From NCBI RefSeq assembly GCF_028553785.1, contig NZ_CP067136.1, forward strand, positions 744,001-808,000: a DNA stretch of 64,000 nt, read 5' to 3'. The translations under genes and the position numbers were made by a program. Numbering within the stretch: position 1 is the stretch's first letter; each line of letters begins with the position of its first letter. Below the pieces are notes generated by a model, which did no database searches, was not told the DNA's origin, and worked only from the letters and a program-made list of their open reading frames with translations. Below are positions 9,206 to 16,565 of the stretch, piece by piece. Source of the stretch: Paracoccus fistulariae (lineage in GTDB: Bacteria > Pseudomonadota > Alphaproteobacteria > Rhodobacterales > Rhodobacteraceae).

Positions 9206-10885
9206 TCAGCCGTTGCGGTTCAGCGCCGCGCCAAGGATATCGCCCAGCGACGCGCCCGAATCCGAGCTGCCATACTGGTCGATCGCCTCTTTCTCTTCGG
9301 CGATCTCGCGGGCCTTGATCGACAGACCCAGACGGCGGGTCTTGGTGTCGACATTGGTCACGCGCGCATCGACTTTGTCACCGACCTGGAAGCGCTCGGG
9401 GCGCTGGTCCTGACGGTCACGGGCCAGATCGCTGCGGCGGATGAACGACTTGACGCCGTTATATTCCACCTCGACGCCACCATCTTCGATGGCGGTGACT
9501 TCGACGGTCACGATCGAGCCACGCTTCACGCCGTCAACGGCTTCGGCCATATGCTCGTTTTCCAGCGCCTTGATCGACAGCGAGATACGCTCTTTCTCGA
9601 CATCCACATCCTGGACGACGGCCTTGACCATGTCGCCCTTGCGGAAGTCCTGAATGGCGTCTTCGCCACGGGCATCCCAGCTGATATCCGACAGGTGAAC
9701 CATGCCGTCGATATCGCCTTCCAGGCCGACGAACAGACCGAATTCGGTGATGTTCTTGACTTCGCCCTCGATGACGGTGCCCGACGGGTGGGTTTCTGCA
9801 AAGACTTCCCACGGGTTACGCTGCGTCTGCTTGAGGCCCAGCGACACGCGGCGCTTGGCTTCGTCGATCTCCAGCACCATGACTTCGACTTCCTGCGAGG
9901 TCGAGACGATCTTGCCGGGATGGACGTTCTTCTTGGTCCAGCTCATTTCCGAGACGTGGACCAGACCTTCGACACCGGCTTCCAGCTCAACGAATGCGCC
10001 GTAATCGGTGATGTTGGTCACGCGGCCCTGATGGACCGAACCGATCGGGAACTTGTCGCCGACGGTATCCCACGGATCGGCCTGCAGCTGCTTCATGCCC
10101 AGGCTGATGCGGTGGCTGTCCTTGTTGATCTTGATGACCTGAACCTTGACGGTTTCGCCGATCGACAGGATCTCGGACGGGTGGTTGACGCGGCGCCATG
10201 CCATGTCGGTGACGTGCAGCAGGCCGTCAACACCGCCCAGATCGACAAAGGCGCCGTATTCGGTGATGTTCTTGACGACACCATCGACGGTCTGGCCTTC
10301 GGTCAGGTTGGCGATCACTTCGGCACGCTGTTCGGCGCGGCTTTCTTCCAGGATGGCGCGGCGCGAGACAACGATATTGCCACGGCGACGGTCCATTTTC
10401 AGGATCTGGAACGGCTGCTTCAGACCCATCAGCGGGCCTGCGTCGCGCACGGGGCGCACATCGACCTGGCTGCCCGGCAGGAAGGCCACGGCACCGCCCA
10501 GATCGACGGTAAAGCCGCCCTTGACGCGACCAAAGATGGCGCCTTCGACGCGCTCTTCATCGGCATAGGCTTTTTCCAGACGATCCCAGGCTTCCTCGCG
10601 GCGGGCCTTTTCACGGCTGATCGAGGCTTCGCCACGGGCGTTCTCGACGCGGTCCAGATAGACCTCGACTTCGTCGCCGACAGCCAGCTGAGCTTCTTCA
10701 CCGGGATTTGCGAATTCTTTCAGATCGACGCGGCCTTCCATCTTGTAGCCGACATCGATGATGGCCTGGCCTGCCTCGATGGCGATGACCTTGCCTTTGA
10801 CAACCGAACCCTCGTCCGGGGTGTCCATATCGAAGCTTTCGTTCAGGAGGGCTTCGAATTCCTCCATGGTTGCTTTAGCGCACAT
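9206..10885 (-). CDS. rpsA: 30S ribosomal protein S1
   Basis: S1 binds mRNA on the 30S subunit and helps initiate translation of structured messages. The 559-residue protein has six S1 (OB-fold) repeats, at about residues 25-90, 110-175, 195-265, 280-350, 367-437 and 450-525; the last four carry the repeated pattern of ITDYGAFVxLxxGVxGLVHVSxMSW and RISLGxKQ. The start MCAKATMEEF resembles other Rhodobacteraceae S1 proteins; an internal ATG six codons in is possible. cmk, often upstream, is not here: about 300 bases without a gene separate it from divergent modA. Confidence 0.98.
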   Translation of the reverse strand: MCAKATMEEFEALLNESFDMDTPDEGSVVKGKVIAIEAGQAIIDVGYKMEGRVDLKEFANPGEEAQLAVGDEVEVYLDRVENARGEASISREKARREEAWDRLEKAYADEERVEGAIFGRVKGGFTVDLGGAVAFLPGSQVDVRPVRDAGPLMGLKQPFQILKMDRRRGNIVVSRRAILEESRAEQRAEVIANLTEGQTVDGVVKNITEYGAFVDLGGVDGLLHVTDMAWRRVNHPSEILSIGETVKVQVIKINKDSHRISLGMKQLQADPWDTVGDKFPIGSVHQGRVTNITDYGAFVELEAGVEGLVHVSEMSWTKKNVHPGKIVSTSQEVEVMVLEIDEAKRRVSLGLKQTQRNPWEVFAETHPSGTVIEGEVKNITEFGLFVGLEGDIDGMVHLSDISWDARGEDAIQDFRKGDMVKAVVQDVDVEKERISLSIKALENEHMAEAVDGVKRGSIVTVEVTAIEDGGVEVEYNGVKSFIRRSDLARDRQDQRPERFQVGDKVDARVTNVDTKTRRLGLSIKAREIAEEKEAIDQYGSSDSGASLGDILGAALNRNG

Positions 10886-11200
10886 ACAGTAACGGTTTCC
10901 TTTACAACGGTTTTATCTGGCCTGACGGTTGGCTCCGCCGGTCTTATTATGGCCTTTTCTGGAACGACAAAGGGTCGCGGCTATTCGCCCGACCCGGATC
11001 TGCAGCGGCCTGTTATGACCATTTCGCCCAAAAGACTGCCGCCCATATACGCCCCGATAGCGGGAAACTCAACGGCAAAACCGCCAATATGCGCGGGTCT
11101 TCGCCACTAAACCGCACGGAAATGGGGCTTGTTCTGCGGATCGCCTTTGTGGTTATGTTCCGCTGGATATATCGCACCTCTCCGCAAGAAGGATGACCCG
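10886..11200. other. Intergenic region between rpsA and modA
   Basis: This 315-base divergent spacer must hold the rpsA promoter and leader on the minus strand and the modA promoter on the plus strand. Apart from the probable Mo-box at 11151-11174 I see no gene, tRNA or strong hairpin in it. Open frames crossing it are short and unlike any known protein. Confidence 0.6.
11151..11174 (+). promoter_or_regulatory. Probable ModE-binding site (Mo-box)
   Basis: GGTTATGT, 8 bases, then ATATATCG. The right half, read in reverse, is CGATATAT and fits the ModE half-site CGNTATAT fully; the left half differs at two positions. The 8-8-8 layout is that of the E. coli modA operator. It lies 26 bases before the modA start, where bound ModE-Mo would block transcription. 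No modE gene is in the window. Confidence 0.55.
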
Positions 11201-11980
11201 ATGCGCCTGCCCCCTGCCCTTGTGATCGCGGCCCTTGCCCTGACCGCCCTGCCCGCCCGGGCCGAAGATGGGGCCGTCACCGTCTTTGCCGCCGCCTCGC
11301 TGAAAACCGCGCTGGATCAGATCGCGGCAGAGTTCGGCGCAAAGACCGGTGGTCAGGTGACGATTTCCTATGCGGGCTCAAACCAGCTGGCGCGTCAGAT
11401 CATCCAGGGCGCGCCCGCCGATATCTACCTGTCCGCGAATGCGCGATGGATGGATGAGGTCGAAAACGCCGGGCTGGTCGCGGATGGCACGCGCCAGGAT
11501 CTGCTGGGCAACCGGCTGGTCCTGATCGCGCATGGCAAGGCCAATGTACTGAACGACGATCAGATGCGCGATCTGGATCTGCCCGCGATGCTGGGCGATG
11601 AAAAGCTGGCCATGGCGCTGGTCGATGCCGTGCCCGCCGGTCAATATGGCAAGGCGGCGCTGGAAAGCCTTGGCCTCTGGGACGATGTCGCCCCCCATGT
11701 CGCGCAGGCCGATAATGTGCGCGCGGCGCTGGCGCTGGTCGCCACGGGCGAGGCGCCCCTTGGCATCGTCTATGCCACGGATGCCGCTGCCGAGGATGAT
11801 GTCAGCGTCATCGGCGAATTCCCCGCCGACAGCCATCCGCCCATCACCTATCCGGTCGCGCTGACCCGCATGGCGCAGGATCCGGCGGATCGCGCATTCT
11901 ATGATCTGTTGTCATCGCCGCAGGCCGCGACGATCTTCGAGGCGGCGGGATTTACCGTGCTGACGCCACCCCGTGACTGA
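11201..11980 (+). CDS. modA: Molybdate ABC transporter, substrate-binding protein
   Basis: ModA is the periplasmic receptor for molybdate (and tungstate). The 259-residue protein has a signal peptide (hydrophobic ALVIAALALTALP, cleavage after ARA) and the family N-terminus VTVFAAASLKTALDQIA, where the Ser/Ala backbone binds the oxyanion; later segments SYAGSNQLARQI, DIYLSANARWMD and the APLGIVYATDA motif are typical. The ATG at 11201 follows AAGGATG and precedes the signal peptide; an upstream in-frame start would give an unlikely leader. modB overlaps its stop. It supplies molybdenum for the formate and xanthine dehydrogenases encoded nearby. Confidence 0.96.
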   Translation: MRLPPALVIAALALTALPARAEDGAVTVFAAASLKTALDQIAAEFGAKTGGQVTISYAGSNQLARQIIQGAPADIYLSANARWMDEVENAGLVADGTRQDLLGNRLVLIAHGKANVLNDDQMRDLDLPAMLGDEKLAMALVDAVPAGQYGKAALESLGLWDDVAPHVAQADNVRAALALVATGEAPLGIVYATDAAAEDDVSVIGEFPADSHPPITYPVALTRMAQDPADRAFYDLLSSPQAATIFEAAGFTVLTPPRD

Positions 11981-12671
11981 CTGGCTGACGACACAGGAAT
12001 GGCAGGCGGTGGCGCTGTCGCTGAAGGTCTCGGTCGTGGCGGTGCTGGCCAGCCTGCCGCTGGGCGTGGTCGTGGCCTATGCGCTGGCGCGGGGGCGTTT
12101 CTGGGGGCATGGCATCCTGAACGGGCTGGTGCATCTGCCGCTGGTGCTGCCGCCGGTGGTGACGGGCTATCTGCTGCTGCTGACCTTTGGACGGCGGGGC
12201 AGCATCGGGCAATTTCTGGACCAGTGGTTCGGCATCGTCTTTGCCTTTCGCTGGACGGGTGCGGCGCTGGCAGCGGCGGTGATGGCCTTCCCGCTGCTGG
12301 TGCGCGCCATCCGGCTGGCGATCGAGGCCGTGGACCCAAGGCTGGAAGCCGCCGCATCGACGCTGGGCGCGCCACGGATCTGGGTCTTTCTGACGGTCAC
12401 GCTGCCGCTGATCCTGCCGGGCATCCTTGCGGGGATGGTGCTGGCCTTCGCCAAGGCGATGGGCGAATTCGGCGCCACCATCACCTTCGTGTCGAACATT
12501 CCGGGCCAGACGCAGACCCTGCCCTCGGCCATCTACAGCTTTCTGCAGGTTCCCGGTGGTGAAAGCGCGGCGGCGCGGCTGGTGCTGATCGCCATTGCCA
12601 TCGCCATCACCGCGCTGATCCTGTCGGAATGGGTGTCCCGCGCCGTCGCGCGCCGGATCCGGGCAAGCTGA
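11973..12671 (+). CDS. modB: Molybdate ABC transporter, permease
   Basis: ModB is the membrane channel of the molybdate importer. The 232-residue protein has about five hydrophobic segments and the cytoplasmic EAA loop EAAASTLGAPRIWVFLTVTLP that docks onto ModC. The start is a GTG overlapping the last bases of modA, and its stop overlaps the modC ATG (TGATG), so modABC are tightly coupled. Length and motif agree with the NifC/ModB family. Confidence 0.96.
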   Translation: MTDWLTTQEWQAVALSLKVSVVAVLASLPLGVVVAYALARGRFWGHGILNGLVHLPLVLPPVVTGYLLLLTFGRRGSIGQFLDQWFGIVFAFRWTGAALAAAVMAFPLLVRAIRLAIEAVDPRLEAAASTLGAPRIWVFLTVTLPLILPGILAGMVLAFAKAMGEFGATITFVSNIPGQTQTLPSAIYSFLQVPGGESAAARLVLIAIAIAITALILSEWVSRAVARRIRAS

Positions 12672-13789
12672 TGCTGTCGGTCGATCTGCAGCATCATATG
12701 CCGGGCTTCGATCTGGACCTGACCTTCACCGCCCCGGCCGGTGTGACCGCGCTTTTCGGGCCTTCGGGGTCGGGCAAGACCACGATCATCAATGCAATCG
12801 CCGGTCTGACATCGCCTCAATCGGGTCGGATCGAGGCCGATGGGCAGGTCTTTTTCGACAGCGCGCGCGGTGTGAACCTGCCGCCGCATCGGCGTCAATT
12901 GGGCTATCTGTTTCAGGATGCGCGGCTGTTTCCGCATCTGACCGTGCGGCAAAATCTGCTTTACGGCAGCTGGTTCGCCCGCAAACGCCCGGCCCGCGCC
13001 GAATTTGGCCAGATCGTCGAGATGTTGGGCATCGGCCATTTGCTGACCCGCCGCCCCGCAGGCCTGTCGGGCGGCGAACGCCAGCGCGTCGCCTTCGGAC
13101 GCGCGATCCTGTCGCGTCCGCGCATGCTGCTGATGGATGAGCCCTTGGCCGCGCTGGATGAGGCCCGCAAGGCCGAAATCCTGCCCTATCTGGAACGGCT
13201 GCGCGACGAAACCGGCCTGCCCATTCTCTACGTGACCCATTCGGTCAGCGAACTGGCGCGCATGGCGACCACCGTCGTCATGCTGGACCAGGGCCGCATC
13301 GCGGCATCGGGGCCTGCGGATCAGATATTTGCCGATCCTGCCACCGCCCCCCTGCTTGGGATCCGTGAGGCGGGATCGATCCTGAATGCGCGGGTTGTCA
13401 GCACCGACGGCGACGGGCTGTCGCGGTTGCAGTCGGGCGCGGGGCCGCTGTGGCTGTCGCAGCCGGGGCTGGTTCCGGGGCGCGATCTGCGGGTGCGGAT
13501 CATGGCGCGCGATGTGATGTTGTCGCTGCAGGCGCCAGAGGGGATCTCGGCCCTGAACATCATTCCGGCCAGGGTGGAGTCGCTGACGCAGACGGGACGG
13601 GACATTCTGGTGCGGCTGGAGGCAGGGCCCGAAACCATCCTGTCGCAGATCACCCGCAGATCCGCGCAGCTTCTGGATCTGCGTCCGGGCATGCCGGTTC
13701 ATGCGGTGCTGAAAACGCTGTCCGTCGCGCCGGGCAGCGTCGCTCAGTCGCTGTCAAGCGCGGCCCAGACGCCCGAAGCACGCGAATAG
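12671..13789 (+). CDS. modC: Molybdate ABC transporter, ATP-binding protein
   Basis: ModC is the ATPase of the molybdate importer. In its 372 residues are Walker A GPSGSGKT (30-37), the Q-loop Gln82, the signature LSGGERQRV (132-140), Walker B LLMDEP (153-158) and the switch His in YVTHS. The C-terminal third is a molybdate-responsive TOBE/MOP domain with the pattern SALNIIPARVESL, which in homologues binds molybdate and inhibits the transporter. The last 46 bases overlap the convergent metallophosphatase gene. Confidence 0.96.
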   Translation: MLSVDLQHHMPGFDLDLTFTAPAGVTALFGPSGSGKTTIINAIAGLTSPQSGRIEADGQVFFDSARGVNLPPHRRQLGYLFQDARLFPHLTVRQNLLYGSWFARKRPARAEFGQIVEMLGIGHLLTRRPAGLSGGERQRVAFGRAILSRPRMLLMDEPLAALDEARKAEILPYLERLRDETGLPILYVTHSVSELARMATTVVMLDQGRIAASGPADQIFADPATAPLLGIREAGSILNARVVSTDGDGLSRLQSGAGPLWLSQPGLVPGRDLRVRIMARDVMLSLQAPEGISALNIIPARVESLTQTGRDILVRLEAGPETILSQITRRSAQLLDLRPGMPVHAVLKTLSVAPGSVAQSLSSAAQTPEARE

Positions 13790-14544
13790 CGCTGGCGGAC
13801 CGGCGGCAGAAAGCCCGGCTGGTCCATCGGCGCGATGTGACGCTCGACCGTCAGATGGGGGCCGTCGATCTGCAGCATTGCGACCTCATTCTGCAGATCC
13901 CCGGTCCGCGCGCACAGTGCCGTGCCGGTCTGGATCTGCAAGACGCCGGGATGCGCGGTCAGGGCCATCAGCTGATCGGTGTCCCACCGATGCAGATGCC
14001 CGCTCAGCACGATCTGCACGCCAGCCTCTGCCAGCGTCGCAAGGCCGCGCCGCGCATGCCGGGCCAATTCCTTATCCACCACCGGCAGCTGTTCCAGCGG
14101 GTGATGAACGGCAACGATATTCATTGACAGCGGATCGATCCCGGCTGTGACGGCGGCAAGATCCCGGTCCCGCAACAGGCCGCGCTGGATCGCGAAGCGA
14201 TCGACGCTGTTCAGGCCAAAGACCCTTATCCGATCCGATTGCCGGACCGGCGTCAGATCCCGGCTGATGGCGCGCCGATATCCGCGATAGGGCCACAGAA
14301 GCCGCGCCGGAAGGTTGAACAGCGGAATGTCGTGATTGCCCGGAATGGCCATGACGGGCGCGACGATCCGGGCCAGAAAATCCGCCGCGGGCCGATATTG
14401 CCCCGCCCGCCCGCGATGCGTCAGATCGCCGCTGACCACCACCAGATCGGCGGATGAGCGGTTGATCAGATCCAGCAGCGGCTCGACCAGATCGTGCCGC
14501 TCGAACCCGAAATGCAGGTCGGACAGGTGCAGGATCCGGGTCAC
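13744..14544 (-). CDS. Calcineurin-like metallophosphoesterase
   Basis: A 266-residue phosphoesterase with all five metal-binding blocks of the family: LHLSDLHFG at the N-terminus, VSGDLTHRGR, IPGNHDIP, AVHHPLEQLP and SGHLHRWD. The substrate is unknown; relatives include CpdA-type cyclic nucleotide phosphodiesterases and lipid-pyrophosphatases such as LpxH-like enzymes, and the sequence does not decide. The start is uncertain: the GTG at 14544, 4 bases after the lipid kinase stop and just before the first motif, is preferred; two GTG codons and a TTG further upstream would overlap the kinase. The neighbouring kinase hints at a lipid substrate, but this is inference. Confidence 0.85.
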   Translation of the reverse strand: MTRILHLSDLHFGFERHDLVEPLLDLINRSSADLVVVSGDLTHRGRAGQYRPAADFLARIVAPVMAIPGNHDIPLFNLPARLLWPYRGYRRAISRDLTPVRQSDRIRVFGLNSVDRFAIQRGLLRDRDLAAVTAGIDPLSMNIVAVHHPLEQLPVVDKELARHARRGLATLAEAGVQIVLSGHLHRWDTDQLMALTAHPGVLQIQTGTALCARTGDLQNEVAMLQIDGPHLTVERHIAPMDQPGFLPPVRQRYSRASGVWAALDSD

Positions 14545-14548
14545 GGGC

Positions 14549-15493
14549 CTAGTCACCGTCACCGCGCGCAGCGCCAGAAGGAACAAGGACCGTCAGCGCA
14601 TCGGGCCAGACCTTCAGGTGAAACGGGCTGGCCAGCCGGGTCTTTTCGCCGTCATGGGCGACAAGCTGCTGCGATTTCCGGGTTTCGATGCTGAGTTCAT
14701 CGGTGACGATCAGATCGAAATCGCTGTCCTGCGCGCTGAGCCCGATGGCCAGCCGAAAGGCCGAGCGCAGCAGCGGAACCGGCTTGCGCGCCCGCGCGAT
14801 CAGCACCGCGAAATGCCCGGCGCGGACCTGATCTGCCCCCTCCAGACCGAAGCTTTCCAGTTGAAAGGCGTTCCGCGCCACGAAGGCCAGCGCGGTCGAG
14901 AATGTCTGGCTTTGCCCATCGACCCGCGCGGTCAGCCGCATCGGATGGCGCAGGCGGCGCAGGGCAATCAGCACCGACCAATAGGCCGCAAGCCGTGACC
15001 GGCCCCAGCGGCGATAGACGCTTTCCCGCGTCTTCAGGATATGGGGATAAATTCCCAGACTGACATTATTCAGGAAGACCAGATTTTCGATCTTGGCCAC
15101 ATCCGCCCGCCGCGGGACACCGCTGCGCAGCGTCTCGATGGCCTCTTCCATGGTTTCCCCGACACCAAGATCGCGGGCGAAATAGTTGAAGGTGCCGCCG
15201 GGCAGGACACCCATGATCGCGTCACTGCCCGCCAGCACGCCGGCAACGGCGGATTGCGTGCCATCCCCGCCCGCCGCAACGATGATGTCGAAGCCGTCAT
15301 CCACCGCCTGTCGCGCCAGTTCCGGCAGGCTGCTGCCATCATCGGTCTGCCACAGGGTGAATTCCCTGACGAAAGGCTTCAGCCCATCGGTGATCTGGCC
15401 GATGATCCGGTCATCCTCTTTCCCAGAGCCGCGATTGCGGATCACGCAGAGCCGCGCCTGCGAAAGATCTGGGGGTTCAAGAGGTTTCTGCAT
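14549..15493 (-). CDS. Diacylglycerol/lipid kinase family protein
   Basis: A 314-residue member of the DAGK catalytic family (YegS/BmrU type), which phosphorylates lipid alcohols with ATP. Key motifs are the nucleotide-binding GGDGTQSAV, the LPGGTFNYFARDLG loop and a FLNNVSLGIYP strand; the C-terminal LVAHDGEKT carries the conserved DGE. The lipid acceptor cannot be told from sequence. The ATG at 15493 is chosen over a TTG 12 codons upstream. The metallophosphatase gene follows at once, so the two probably form an operon. The fdsD stop is only 57 bases upstream, so read-through from the formate dehydrogenase operon is possible. Confidence 0.85.
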   Translation of the reverse strand: MQKPLEPPDLSQARLCVIRNRGSGKEDDRIIGQITDGLKPFVREFTLWQTDDGSSLPELARQAVDDGFDIIVAAGGDGTQSAVAGVLAGSDAIMGVLPGGTFNYFARDLGVGETMEEAIETLRSGVPRRADVAKIENLVFLNNVSLGIYPHILKTRESVYRRWGRSRLAAYWSVLIALRRLRHPMRLTARVDGQSQTFSTALAFVARNAFQLESFGLEGADQVRAGHFAVLIARARKPVPLLRSAFRLAIGLSAQDSDFDLIVTDELSIETRKSQQLVAHDGEKTRLASPFHLKVWPDALTVLVPSGAARGDGD

Positions 15494-15550
15494 GATGACC
15501 GGTTCCGTCTCTGGCTGGCAGCAAATCAACCCGTCACATGCGCTGCGGTT

Positions 15551-15751
15551 TCACAGTCTTTGCGCAGCTTTCGTCACCAATTCGTCAAGTCCCTGGCCAC
15601 CTTGCGCGATATAGGCCTGCAATTGCGCCCGCATCCGGGGTTCCCAGAAATCGCGCAGATGATCGGCGATCTTTTCGGGCGCATCGCCCGGCTGGCTTCT
15701 GAAAAAGGTGGCGATCTGATTGGCCATCCGGATCATCTTGTCAGGCGACAT
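15551..15751 (-). CDS. fdsD: Formate dehydrogenase subunit delta
   Basis: A 66-residue protein of the FdsD family, found at the end of fds operons. It is needed for assembly of active formate dehydrogenase but its exact role is debated (cofactor insertion or a small complex subunit). The family features are KMIRMANQIATFF near the start and HLRDFWEPRMR in the middle. The ATG at 15751 has AGGA upstream and gives the normal size; the longer upstream frame reads antisense-like Pro/Arg-rich sequence and lies within fdhD. It overlaps the end of fdhD by 11 bases. Confidence 0.93.
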   Translation of the reverse strand: MSPDKMIRMANQIATFFRSQPGDAPEKIADHLRDFWEPRMRAQLQAYIAQGGQGLDELVTKAAQRL

Positions 15752-16565
15752 CGGAAATCCTGCTGGAAAGTCGTTGCGGGTGGGTGAACAGCTCGAATCC
15801 GTCGCTGCGGGCGAAGGCGGCAAGGGTGATGCCCGCAGCCTCGGCCAGTCGCAAGGCATGCAATGTGGGGGCCGAGACCGCGACCAGCGCGGCACAGCCC
15901 GCCATCGCGCATTTCTGCACCATCTCGACCGAGACGCGGCTGGTCAGTACCAGAATGCCCTGCGCCGGATCGATCCCTGCCCGGGCCAGCGCGCCGATCA
16001 GCTTGTCCAGCGCATTGTGACGGCCGACATCCTCGCGCGCCATGACGATCCCCTGCCCCGGCCGCAGGAACCCGGCGGCATGGACGGCGCGGCTGCGATC
16101 ATGCAGGGGCTGCCAGTCGCGCAGCGCCTCGGTCGCACCGGCAAGATCATCGGCGGACAGGGCGACGCGGGTGCCGCGCAGGTCGGGCAGGTCGCGCACC
16201 GCCTGATCCAGACTGTCGATGCCGCACAGGCCGCAGCCCACCGGCCCCGTCATCGCGCGCCTGCGCGCAGCGATGGCATCGGCCCGATCCTCGGTCAGCC
16301 ACATCTGCACCTCCATCCCCTTGGGATGGGACAGCACCTCGCAGGCCGAGATCTGGTCGGGGTGATCCACGATGCCTTCGGTCAGCGAAAAGCCATAGGC
16401 GAAATCTTCCAGATCGCCCGGCGTCGCCATCATCACCGCCTGCGTGGTGCCGTGATAGACCATCGCCACGGCCGTTTCCTCGGGCAGGTCGCGGCGGACC
16501 GTGCTGACACGGCCCTGCCGGTGATGATCGGCCCTGACGCTGGCTGTCGGATCGGGACGCGCCAT
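15741..16565 (-). CDS. fdhD: Formate dehydrogenase sulfurtransferase FdhD
   Basis: FdhD passes sulfur from the IscS cysteine desulfurase to the molybdenum cofactor, which formate dehydrogenase needs to be active. The 274-residue protein has the essential CGLCG loop with Cys111 and Cys114, and other family blocks: DLEDFAYGFSLTEGI, FLRPGQGIVMAREDVGRHNALDKLIG and the SRVSVEMVQKCAMAG segment. It begins immediately after the fdsA stop and overlaps fdsD, in the normal order of fdsGBACD operons (where it is fdsC). Confidence 0.96.
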   Translation of the reverse strand: MARPDPTASVRADHHRQGRVSTVRRDLPEETAVAMVYHGTTQAVMMATPGDLEDFAYGFSLTEGIVDHPDQISACEVLSHPKGMEVQMWLTEDRADAIAARRRAMTGPVGCGLCGIDSLDQAVRDLPDLRGTRVALSADDLAGATEALRDWQPLHDRSRAVHAAGFLRPGQGIVMAREDVGRHNALDKLIGALARAGIDPAQGILVLTSRVSVEMVQKCAMAGCAALVAVSAPTLHALRLAEAAGITLAAFARSDGFELFTHPQRLSSRISDVA

